This document shows positions 24,634 to 32,008 of a stretch of DNA of 54,869 nucleotides, one piece after another; positions within the stretch are counted from its first letter, which is position 1; each line of letters begins with the position of its first letter. The position numbers were made by a program, and so were the translations under genes. The notes below the pieces were generated by a model. The model searched no databases and was not told where the DNA came from. It saw only the letters and a program-made list of their open reading frames with translations. This DNA comes from Desulfurococcales archaeon. Its GTDB lineage: Archaea; Thermoproteota; Thermoprotei_A; Sulfolobales; WAQK01. The DNA is taken from assembly GCA_027083135.1 (NCBI GenBank), contig JALWQH010000029.1, positions 1 to 54,869 of the forward strand, read 5' to 3'.

Positions 24634-24643
24634 CTATATAGTA
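24634..24643 (+). promoter_or_regulatory. TATA element for the M24-fold/FGGY kinase pair
   Basis: CTATATAGTA predicts a transcript start near 24664. GGAGG at 24670-24674 then lies 9 bases before the ATG at 24684. This makes the following two genes a separate transcription unit from the rhamnulokinase operon. Confidence 0.5.
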
Positions 24644-24683
24644 TTCCAAGCATTCTTATTCATCTGAGCGGAGGCCCGTAGAT

Positions 24684-25814
24684 ATGGGTTCACCAAGCCT
24701 TCACAGAGATATAATTCGAGGCCTCAGGTTCTCCATGGAGGCTGAAGGCCTCGACACGCTCGTCATAATGGGGAACGAGAACATACTGTATGCTGCAGGA
24801 GCGAATATGACCACTGCTCTCAGAGCATTCACACCGATCTCAGCCCTAATAGTCACGGGGGATGGGAGCATACTAGTATTGCCTGGAGACGAGTATACCA
24901 GGGTTATGGAGGAGGCTCCCAGAGGAGTATTCGAGGCTAAAACCTATAATCCGCTGGAGACAAGCCTCCCCGAACACCTGCCGGAGATCCTGTTAAAACT
25001 GGGTTCAAGGAGGATAGGAGTGGACTCAGCCTATACTCCTCACTCTGTGGTTAAGGAGTTGGAGGCTAGGACAGGCGCGGAGATCCATGATGCTACAAGC
25101 CTCATCCTGGCTGAAAGGATGGTGAAGAGGGAGGAGGAGATAAGGTGTATGGAGAAGGCGGCAGACATACTTGTCAGGAGCATAGAGAAAGCCCTGGAAT
25201 ACTTGAAGCCAGGGATGAGTGAAAGGGAGATTGCAGCGGAGATAGAGTACTGGTCTAGGAGGATGGGTGCATCCTACACCCCCATGATAAACCTAGTTGC
25301 ATCGGGGGAGAGGCTTATCCACCCCCACCCACACTCAACCGACCGGAGGATAAGGCCCGGCGACCTAGTCATGCTTGATGTCGCCACAACCTACGCCTAC
25401 TATTCCTCAGATATGACGCGTTTCGCCTCCATAGGCCCCCTGAGACAAGAGGACAGGGAGAAGTTCGAGTTCATAGAAGAGGTTATTGGAACGCTAATAG
25501 ACGCCGCAGTTGAGGGAAATACTGTTAGGGACATGTGGGTTAAAGTGGTGGAGGAGTATCGGAGGCACGGCTACTCGGAGCACCTCAACCATGTTGTAGG
25601 GAGAGGCATAGGAATAGAACTCGTAGAACCCCCCATAATAGACGCCAGAGCAGGGGATACGGAGCTACGTAGAAACATGACCCTCGCCTTCAACCCCTCA
25701 CTACACATAGTTGGCCAGGGGGGATGGAGGCTTGAGGACGTCGTAGTAGTAGGTGCTAGGAGGGCAAGAATCCTGACGAGAATGCCGTGGAGAGTCGTGG
25801 AGAAGAAGGGCTGA
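24684..25814 (+). CDS. M24 (pita-bread fold) protein with altered metal site
   Basis: The 376-residue product has the two-domain layout of Xaa-Pro dipeptidase/creatinase proteins: an N-terminal creatinase-like domain (1-140) and a C-terminal pita-bread domain. Two metal ligands are in place, Asp232 and Asp243 (DVATTYAYYSSD), and the last Glu (351, RLEDVVV) is present. The metal His of GHGIG is Arg307 here (GRGIG), and the fourth ligand, usually Glu in EP, is Asn337 (FNPS). His303 is kept. A normal two-metal peptidase is therefore doubtful. It may be a metal-independent creatinase-like enzyme or a non-catalytic protein. Its stop is 3 bases before the next kinase start, which links it to sugar metabolism. 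Confidence 0.8.
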   Translation: MGSPSLHRDIIRGLRFSMEAEGLDTLVIMGNENILYAAGANMTTALRAFTPISALIVTGDGSILVLPGDEYTRVMEEAPRGVFEAKTYNPLETSLPEHLPEILLKLGSRRIGVDSAYTPHSVVKELEARTGAEIHDATSLILAERMVKREEEIRCMEKAADILVRSIEKALEYLKPGMSEREIAAEIEYWSRRMGASYTPMINLVASGERLIHPHPHSTDRRIRPGDLVMLDVATTYAYYSSDMTRFASIGPLRQEDREKFEFIEEVIGTLIDAAVEGNTVRDMWVKVVEEYRRHGYSEHLNHVVGRGIGIELVEPPIIDARAGDTELRRNMTLAFNPSLHIVGQGGWRLEDVVVVGARRARILTRMPWRVVEKKG

Positions 25815-25817
25815 ACC

Positions 25818-27284
25818 ATGAGCAGAGCCGAAGACACGGTTTACCTGGGAATAGATCTCGGGACAAGCGGCGTTAGAGTGGAGGCTTACACCGAGGATGG
25901 CGAGCAGCTACATTTAGGTAGATCCCCCATATCCTCGCAGGATACAGAGGCCTGGATCAGGGCTCTAAGGGAAAGCATGAAGGGAGCAGGATGGAAGCAC
26001 TGGTCTGTGAGGGCAGCGGTGGACAGTACTTCTGGAAGCTTCATAATATGCGGGTCACACGGAGAACCTCTACACCCGCCAGTCATGTATTATGAGAAGG
26101 CTGAGAGAGGCTACCGGAAGGCTGCGAGGCTATCCTCAGCGAGAATGCTTGAGTCAAAAGGACTCAGGCTATCCCCCACATCCCCCCTCCCCAAGATCCT
26201 GGAACTCATGGAGGAGGAGCCCAGCATATTCTCTAAGGCCCGCTGGATACTGCCGCCTGCAACCTGGCTGCTCTATAGGCTTAGATTCAGGGAGGGTGAG
26301 GAGTGGAGGGATCTAAGCGTAGATTACAGCAATGCATTGAAGTTCGGCCTCGACATAACCCCCCCTAAGCCAAGGTGGTTTGAAGCATTGTTCGAGGAGG
26401 CTGGAGTACCCCTCAGCCTCCTCCCCACAGTAGCATCGCCTGGAGATCCTGTAGGACCCGCTGAAAGCAGGCTTGCCGAGAGCCTGGGGCTTAGGGGGGC
26501 AGAGCTATATCACGGCATGACCGACGGCAACGCGGCTGCCCTTGCAGGAGGAGCTTTAAGTGAGGGAGACATGGTAATCTATTCTGGAAGCACAACTGTA
26601 CCTAAATACGTGTCACCCTACATGAAGCCTCACCCAGCAATATATTATCACAGGCATCCCCTAGGAGGCTATCTTGCAGGCGCCGCTACATCTGCTACTG
26701 GAGGCATGATGACATGGCTTGCCGAGAAAGTGTTCGGAATACCCGTAGACGAGGCCTTCAGCCTCATGGAGGAGGCAGGAGATCCCGGCGGATTAGTATT
26801 CTTCCCTCCGGGGGCTAGGAGCCCCTTCAACGACCCTCTTCTAGGAGCATCACTGCTGGGATTATGGCCCCTCAGAGAGGAGAGAAGACGTGTGATAGGC
26901 AGAATAATGCTCGCATCAGCCCTTGGAATAACATTCCTCGAGTACAGCTATATCAGGCTGTTCGAACAGCTGTTCGGGAAGAGGGTGGAGGAGGTTAAGC
27001 TGACGGGTGGGGGGACCCGCAGCCCCCTCTGGAACAAGCTGAGAGCCTCCATATATGAGCGTAGAGTCAAGGTGTATGGAGACCAGGTAGCCGTGGGAAC
27101 AGTGATCCCAGTCCTAATCAGAGTAGGAAAGTATAGGAGTATCAGGGAGGTGGAGGAGAGATTCCTCAAAGTAAGGGAGACCCTGAAGCCTGACCCCAGC
27201 ATCACCGATAAGTATAGGTTTCTGAGAGACAGATATATGGATGCATGGGGGAAGCTAAGGGAAGCATACCACAGTCTCCAATAA
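25818..27284 (+). CDS. FGGY-family carbohydrate kinase (xylulokinase-like), substrate unknown
   Basis: This is a second FGGY kinase, 488 residues. The N-terminal phosphate loop is YLGIDLGTSGVRVE. The catalytic Asp is in MTDGNAAALAGGA (about residue 235), followed by SGSTTVPKYV, and the C-terminal motif is KLTGGGTRSPLWNKL. It is closer to the xylulokinase/ribulokinase branch than to the rhamnulokinase at 23.1 kb. The AAVDSTSGSFI segment stands where xylulokinases have a substrate loop, so the sugar may be unusual. It starts 3 bases after the M24-fold gene and is probably translated from the same mRNA. Substrate not determined. Confidence 0.85.
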   Translation: MSRAEDTVYLGIDLGTSGVRVEAYTEDGEQLHLGRSPISSQDTEAWIRALRESMKGAGWKHWSVRAAVDSTSGSFIICGSHGEPLHPPVMYYEKAERGYRKAARLSSARMLESKGLRLSPTSPLPKILELMEEEPSIFSKARWILPPATWLLYRLRFREGEEWRDLSVDYSNALKFGLDITPPKPRWFEALFEEAGVPLSLLPTVASPGDPVGPAESRLAESLGLRGAELYHGMTDGNAAALAGGALSEGDMVIYSGSTTVPKYVSPYMKPHPAIYYHRHPLGGYLAGAATSATGGMMTWLAEKVFGIPVDEAFSLMEEAGDPGGLVFFPPGARSPFNDPLLGASLLGLWPLREERRRVIGRIMLASALGITFLEYSYIRLFEQLFGKRVEEVKLTGGGTRSPLWNKLRASIYERRVKVYGDQVAVGTVIPVLIRVGKYRSIREVEERFLKVRETLKPDPSITDKYRFLRDRYMDAWGKLREAYHSLQ

Positions 27285-27340
27285 TAACGCCAGGAATTCA
27301 TGGTTTGCCTAGAACGATCTGCGGGAAGCATTTAACACAT

Positions 27341-27350
27341 GTTTTAATTG
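27341..27350 (+). promoter_or_regulatory. TATA element upstream of the AbrB/PhoU-type regulator
   Basis: GTTTTAATTG predicts a transcript start near 27371, leaving a leader of about 37 bases to the ATG at 27408 that contains GGCGGGG. Confidence 0.4.
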
Positions 27351-27407
27351 GAGTATACGTGTAACGCTTCGCAAGCATTAAACTAACCGATGCTGGCGGG
27401 GTTAGGA

Positions 27408-28361
27408 ATGGAGACGCGTAAGCTGATCAGGCTGGGTTCAACTACACTAGTAGTATCGCTGCCCAGCAGCTGGGCTAGGAGGATGGGGTTAAGCCCAGGC
27501 AGCACTGTGACAGTGGAGGAGAGGGGGGACGAGCTGGTTATAAGGGTGCCCAGCGAGGCTGCGGGGAGAAAGCCCCTCACCCTGGACGCCGATAGGATTC
27601 CGAGCCCCGTGATCTTGGGGAAGCTGCCTTCATGCTTCTATGTGCTCGGCCTAGAGGACGTGCTCATCCGCGGCGAGCTGAGTGAGAAACAGCTCTACTC
27701 CCTGAGGCTTAGTGCATCGAGGCTTGGAGGCCTCGAGGTAGTCGAGGAGGATGAGGGAGTACATGTTAGAACACTACTAGACGTCTCTAGGATAAGCCCT
27801 AAAGCCGCGTTGAGGCAGATGTCGATAACGATCTCTAAGATAGCTGACACTGCTGTAAGGATACTGCGTGGAGAGCGTGTTGACCCAGGGCTTCTCAGAC
27901 TCCACGGCTTAGATCTCTTCAGAATCCAGCACATAGTGATTAAGTGCCTTATAACAGGCTCACCTCTCCCAGGAGAGAAGAGGAGAAGCATGGTTTACCT
28001 CATAGCAGCCTCTCTCACAGGCCTTCTAGGAGACTACCTGGCATCCATAGCCGTGGACGCCTACTCGGCTCGTAGTAGAGGAGAGATGGTGGGCGGAGAC
28101 ATGGCTGAGAGGCTTGCCGACCTAGTGGAGGCTATTGGAGCCCTAGCCGTAAGCGTCATGTCATCACTGATACTTTCAAGCCGTAAGAGAACGCTGGAGA
28201 ACCTTGAGCGGATAGGGAGGCTTAAAGGAGAACTAGCCTCCATGGAGAAGCAGGGCCAGCCCTGGGCCTCACGCAATACTGCTAGGCTGGAGGATGGCCT
28301 GAGAATCCTCGAAATAGTGAACAATATGGCTGTATGCAACCTCCTATTAGAGGAGAAGTAG
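27408..28361 (+). CDS. Regulator with AbrB-like N-terminus and PhoU-like C-terminal domain
   Basis: This cytoplasmic protein of about 317 residues begins with a SpoVT/AbrB-type swapped-hairpin DNA-binding domain (residues 1-45, with RKLIRLGSTTLVVSLPSSWA and GSTVTVEERGDELVI). A helical PhoU-like domain follows, with repeated amphipathic helices between about residues 130 and 317. This combination is common in archaeal phosphate-response proteins. A TTG-type extension to 27390 is possible, but GGCGGGG lies between the two starts and favours ATG 27408. The precorrin-2 dehydrogenase begins 13 bases after its stop, so it may be cotranscribed with a tetrapyrrole gene. A role in regulating that locus is inference. 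Confidence 0.8.
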   Translation: METRKLIRLGSTTLVVSLPSSWARRMGLSPGSTVTVEERGDELVIRVPSEAAGRKPLTLDADRIPSPVILGKLPSCFYVLGLEDVLIRGELSEKQLYSLRLSASRLGGLEVVEEDEGVHVRTLLDVSRISPKAALRQMSITISKIADTAVRILRGERVDPGLLRLHGLDLFRIQHIVIKCLITGSPLPGEKRRSMVYLIAASLTGLLGDYLASIAVDAYSARSRGEMVGGDMAERLADLVEAIGALAVSVMSSLILSSRKRTLENLERIGRLKGELASMEKQGQPWASRNTARLEDGLRILEIVNNMAVCNLLLEEK

Positions 28362-28374
28362 CGGAGGTGTCTTC

Positions 28375-29058
28375 ATGAAGATCCCCCTATACGTTGAGAT
28401 GAATGGCCGCAGGATCCTCGTGGTGGGCGGAGGCAGCGTGGGGGCTAGGAGGGCCTTAAAATTCCTAGAGGCAGGTGCCAGGGTAACAGTGGTTAGCCTC
28501 GAGTTCCATGAGAAGCTGGTTGAAGAGGCTTCATCCAACCCTAGGCTGAAGCTGGTCAGGGCAGATGCCTCAGATGAGGAGATCCTGGAGAAAATGATCG
28601 GTGGGAGCGACATAGTAGTTGTGGCCACAGATAACCCCATTATAAACAAGCATACCGTAGAGATCGCTAGGAGGCTTGGAAGACTGGTTAACAATGCTAC
28701 TGATGCTGGGAACACTGATATCATAGTGCCCTTCGAGGTGGAAGCCTATGGCCTCAGAGTAGCCGTGACCAGTGAGGGGCGTTCAGGCATAGCTGCACGG
28801 ACGGCTGCCACACGTATCAAACAGATGCTTGAGGCCGACAGGGAGCTTAGAACACTGTTCACAGCCATGGAGAAGGCTAAGAAATACTTGAAGAAACGTA
28901 TCTCTAAAGCTAAGGAGCGGATACCGGTGTACTTTGAAATAGAGGCTGACCCTGAGTTCAAGCGCCATGTGGCTAGACTTGACTCCGAGTCTGCTTGGAG
29001 GAGGGCTAAGGAGATAATCGACCGAGAAGCCTTGAAGCATCTCCGAGAATCCAGCTAA
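28375..29058 (+). CDS. Precorrin-2 dehydrogenase (Met8p/CysG N-terminal type)
   Basis: The 227-residue enzyme oxidises precorrin-2 to sirohydrochlorin with NAD+. It has the family's opening strand IPLYVEMNGRRILVVGGGSVGARRA, where GGGSVG is the NAD-binding loop. VVVATDNPIINKHTVEIARR and NNATDAGNTDIIVPF (the position of the catalytic Asp) follow. The helical C-terminus begins at SEGRSGIAARTAATRIKQ. Some members also insert iron; that cannot be told here. It follows the AbrB/PhoU regulator by 13 bases. Its last 53 bases overlap the end of the opposite-strand chelatase-like gene. Confidence 0.88.
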   Translation: MKIPLYVEMNGRRILVVGGGSVGARRALKFLEAGARVTVVSLEFHEKLVEEASSNPRLKLVRADASDEEILEKMIGGSDIVVVATDNPIINKHTVEIARRLGRLVNNATDAGNTDIIVPFEVEAYGLRVAVTSEGRSGIAARTAATRIKQMLEADRELRTLFTAMEKAKKYLKKRISKAKERIPVYFEIEADPEFKRHVARLDSESAWRRAKEIIDREALKHLRESS

Positions 29059-29596
29059 GCACATTCATGTAGCCTTCCTCCAGCAGTGGAGGCATGCATA
29101 TGGAAGCCCCCCTACACGCCTCTCTCCACACACGCCCCCTCGAGAAGGCTAGCGGGACTACTGGAATACCCCTAGCACTCTTAGAGCCTGGGCCGTAGGA
29201 TGCCTTCACACCCCTCTCCTCCAGCATTTCTGCAAGCCTCATCATCCTATACTCCTGCTCCTCCCAGTACCTCTCAGACCTATGAGCCGAAAGCATAATC
29301 CTCCTATACTTCATTCTAGCACACCAAGAACCAATCACCTCGGCAAGAACCTCGAGGGGCAGAATACCCCTCCACAAAGCACCCCTCAGCTCAACCAGTG
29401 GTAGGAGCTCCTCCCTAACATGGCTTGCCTCAAATACGAATAACCCGTAGACCAGGTCCCCCCTCCCAATCTCCCCGCCTAGGCTTGCCTGATCCCCGTG
29501 GAGAGCTTCTACACCCAGCCTCTCCGAAACCTCTCCTACAAGCCTCTCAACCATGCTGGGCACAGAGTACTTATGATGGGCTACAATGACCCTCAA
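29006..29596 (-). CDS. Divergent CbiX/SirB-like protein, candidate sirohydrochlorin chelatase
   Basis: This protein of about 196 residues is not an obvious family member by motif. Its layout matches two degenerate CbiX half-domains in tandem. In the first half, strand one ends in VIVAHHK (His7/His8) and the second strand ends in FVFEASHVREEL (His59), where CbiX has its two catalytic His. The second half repeats the pattern with LSAHRSERYW (His105) and VVPLAFSRGRVWRE, where the second His is lost. This is as in long CbiX/SirB proteins, whose N-terminal half is active. Position inside the siroheme/heme locus supports iron insertion. The TTG at 29596 is chosen because the promoter (29646-29665) lies upstream of it. 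A GTG at 29719 would add 41 residues. Confidence 0.6.
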   Translation of the reverse strand: MRVIVAHHKYSVPSMVERLVGEVSERLGVEALHGDQASLGGEIGRGDLVYGLFVFEASHVREELLPLVELRGALWRGILPLEVLAEVIGSWCARMKYRRIMLSAHRSERYWEEQEYRMMRLAEMLEERGVKASYGPGSKSARGIPVVPLAFSRGRVWREACRGASICMPPLLEEGYMNVLSWILGDASRLLGRLSP

Positions 29597-29645
29597 AACA
29601 TTATGCCCCAGCCCCCTCCCGGAGACAGAGGGTAATGAAGGCAGA

Positions 29646-29692
29646 GTATATACAGTATATATATGTGGAGAATAGTATATAGTGGTAAATAT
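29646..29692. promoter_or_regulatory. Bidirectional A/T-rich promoter of hemA and the chelatase-like gene
   Basis: Repeated TATA-like runs (GTATATACAGTATATATATG at 29646-29665, GTATATAG at 29675 and GGTAAATAT at 29684) fill this stretch. Leftward initiation from the first run would start near 29624. Rightward initiation from the last ones would start near 29704-29714, leaving 25-35 bases to hemA ATG 29740. Confidence 0.55.
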
Positions 29693-29739
29693 CTCTGCTT
29701 TTAGCTCATCCTCCTCCACTCCTCCCTGAGGCTGTATGA

Positions 29740-30990
29740 ATGCTTAGGGGAGAGCCTGAATCCCTCTACCGCGCAGTGGTGATCAGCCATAAGACATGTG
29801 GGATGAGGGGGGTTGAAAGGGCTTCAATGCTTCCACTCCCCCAGCTCTACGGCATGCTTTGGAATAGGCTTGGAGGACCAGTGATCCTGGCTACCTGTAA
29901 TAGGGTTGAAGTCTACTGGCATGGCGGGGACGAGGAGGCTGTAGAGGATGTTAGGAGGATGTTTGATGCCTTGGCAGATGTGGGTGGATGCATGGCTGTG
30001 CTCAGAGGCTTAGAGGCGGCCAGACATTTATTCAGAGTCGCAGCAGGCCTCGACTCAATGATGATCGGTGAGACGGAGATCCTTGGACAGGTATCAGAGG
30101 CTCTTAGAGAGGCTCTTAGGCATGGTGAGCCGAACCCCTACGTGGAGTTCCTCTTCAATAGGGCTGTGCATGTGGGTAGGAGGGCTAGGAGGGAGACAGG
30201 GATATCTAAGGGTGCTATAAGTATACCCCTAGCATCCGTAAGAGTTGCTGAGAGGATTCTAGGAGGCCTGAAGGATAAGAGGGTGCTGATAATAGGTGCG
30301 GGGACAGCGGCCTCCATAATAGCCTCAGAGGCGGCTTCAAGGAAGCCTACACGTATACTCATACTTAACAGAACGGTGAAGAAGGCTAGAAGACTGGCTG
30401 AGAAGCTGGGGGCAGAGTGGGGAGGCCTGTCAATGCTCCCCCAAGTACTAGGAGAATTCAACGTAGTATTCGTAGCTGTCTCAGGAGCCCCTACCCTTCT
30501 GCCTGCAAGCCTTCTCCAGGAGGCTGAGGCGAGGCCCCTCATAGTGGATATCTCCACGCCTCCAGCCGCGGAGCACGTGGAAGGTGCAAGGATAATCACC
30601 CTGGACTCGCTGCGCAGGGAGGCTGAGGAGAATGCTGCTAGGAGGAGGGCTGAAGCCCTGAAGGCTGAAGCCCTGGTAGAGGAGGAGGTGAAGCTCTTCT
30701 TAAGGCTTGTTAGAAGGATGGAGGCTGACAGGGTGGTTTCAGCCATAACCATGAAGGCCGAGATAATAAGGAGGAAGGAGGTTGAAAGAGCCTTCAGGGC
30801 CCTGAAGGCCAGAGGCCTCTACACGGGGGACGGGGCCTCAGGGATCATAGAGGCTATGAGCAGATCAATAGCCAGGAAGATCCTTCAACCCGTCTACGAG
30901 GCTGCCCGCAGGGCAGCGGAGGAGGGAGACTACTCCAGGCTCTCCCTAATCCTAGAGTTATTCGGAGGTGATAGGCATGAGCTTCCCTAA
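29740..30990 (+). CDS. hemA: Glutamyl-tRNA reductase
   Basis: This is the first committed enzyme of tetrapyrrole synthesis, reducing glutamyl-tRNA(Glu) to glutamate-1-semialdehyde with NADPH. The 416 residues match the family. The catalytic Cys is in LATCNRVEVYW, the substrate domain contains GLDSMMIGETEILGQV, and KGAISIPLASVRVAE follows. The NADPH-binding loop is LIIGAGTAAS, and a long helical dimerisation arm fills the last 110 residues. It heads a run of nine tightly packed genes that ends at 38966. Its last 14 bases overlap the start of hemB. Confidence 0.95.
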   Translation: MLRGEPESLYRAVVISHKTCGMRGVERASMLPLPQLYGMLWNRLGGPVILATCNRVEVYWHGGDEEAVEDVRRMFDALADVGGCMAVLRGLEAARHLFRVAAGLDSMMIGETEILGQVSEALREALRHGEPNPYVEFLFNRAVHVGRRARRETGISKGAISIPLASVRVAERILGGLKDKRVLIIGAGTAASIIASEAASRKPTRILILNRTVKKARRLAEKLGAEWGGLSMLPQVLGEFNVVFVAVSGAPTLLPASLLQEAEARPLIVDISTPPAAEHVEGARIITLDSLRREAEENAARRRAEALKAEALVEEEVKLFLRLVRRMEADRVVSAITMKAEIIRRKEVERAFRALKARGLYTGDGASGIIEAMSRSIARKILQPVYEAARRAAEEGDYSRLSLILELFGGDRHELP

Positions 30991-31993
30991 GCTGAGGCCG
31001 AGGAGGCTTAGGAGAAGCAGGGTTCTCAGGGATCTCGTAGCTGAAGCCAGGCTTGATGCTGGGAGGCTGATCATGCCTCTATTCTTCAAGGAGGGTATAA
31101 GCAGCCCCGAGCCCATAGAATCCATGCCAGGCTACTATAGATACCCTGTGGAGAAGGCTGCGGAGGCTGTGGAGGAGGCGTATAGCCTCGGGATAAGAGC
31201 AGTGCTTGTCTTCGGAATACCCTCCTCCAAGGATGAGCTTGGAAGCCAGGCCTATAGGAAAGACGGAGTCGTGCAGAGGGCTGTAAGAGTATTGAAAGAC
31301 ACCTATGGCTCATCCCTCCTAGTAGCAACAGATGTATGTGTATGCCAGTACACGACTCATGGACACTGCGGAGTAATGGCTCGGAGGCCTGGATGCAAGG
31401 GGGATGAATGCTGGTATGTGGATAATGATAGAACCATAGGGGTCCTGGGGAAAATAGCAGTATCCCACGCGGAGGCAGGGGCAGACATAGTTGCCCCCTC
31501 AAGCATGATGGACGGCATGGTGCAGGCTATTAGAAGAGCCCTCGATGAGGAGGGTTTCAGCGAAACGGCTATAATGAGCTACTCAGTCAAATATGCTTCA
31601 AGCTTCTACGGGCCCTTCAGGGAGGCAGCATACTCTGCTCCCCGCTTCGGGGATAGGAGAAGCTACCAGATGGATCCCAGGAATGCTGCAGAAGCCGTTA
31701 AGGAGGCGCGCCTAGACGTTGAGGAGGGTGCAGACATACTGATGGTTAAGCCAGCACTACCCTACCTAGACGTGATAAGGCTTGTTAAAACATCCTTCCC
31801 GGAATACCCTCTGGCAGCATACAGTGTTAGTGGGGAGTATGCTATGATAAAGGCTGCAGCAGAGAAAGGCTGGCTCAATGAGAAGAACATCGTGCTGGAG
31901 GCCCTCCACTCCATTAGGAGGGCTGGTGCAGACATTATAATCACATACTATGCAGTAAGCGCAGCTAGGTGGCTTGGAGAAGCATCCTTCTAG
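30977..31993 (+). CDS. hemB: Delta-aminolevulinic acid dehydratase (porphobilinogen synthase)
   Basis: The 338-residue enzyme condenses two aminolevulinates to porphobilinogen. The zinc-binding cysteines are visible in TDVCVCQYTTHGHCGVM, with two more in CKGDECW shortly after. The two Schiff-base lysines are in MSYSVKYASSFYGPF and ILMVKPALPYLD. The ATG at 30977 is chosen because the GGAGGTG ribosome site (30964-30970) overlaps the earlier in-frame GTG at 30968. It overlaps the end of hemA, so translation is coupled. hemL starts 15 bases after its stop. Confidence 0.95.
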   Translation: MSFPKLRPRRLRRSRVLRDLVAEARLDAGRLIMPLFFKEGISSPEPIESMPGYYRYPVEKAAEAVEEAYSLGIRAVLVFGIPSSKDELGSQAYRKDGVVQRAVRVLKDTYGSSLLVATDVCVCQYTTHGHCGVMARRPGCKGDECWYVDNDRTIGVLGKIAVSHAEAGADIVAPSSMMDGMVQAIRRALDEEGFSETAIMSYSVKYASSFYGPFREAAYSAPRFGDRRSYQMDPRNAAEAVKEARLDVEEGADILMVKPALPYLDVIRLVKTSFPEYPLAAYSVSGEYAMIKAAAEKGWLNEKNIVLEALHSIRRAGADIIITYYAVSAARWLGEASF

Positions 31994-32008
31994 CAGGGGT
32001 GCGGGATA

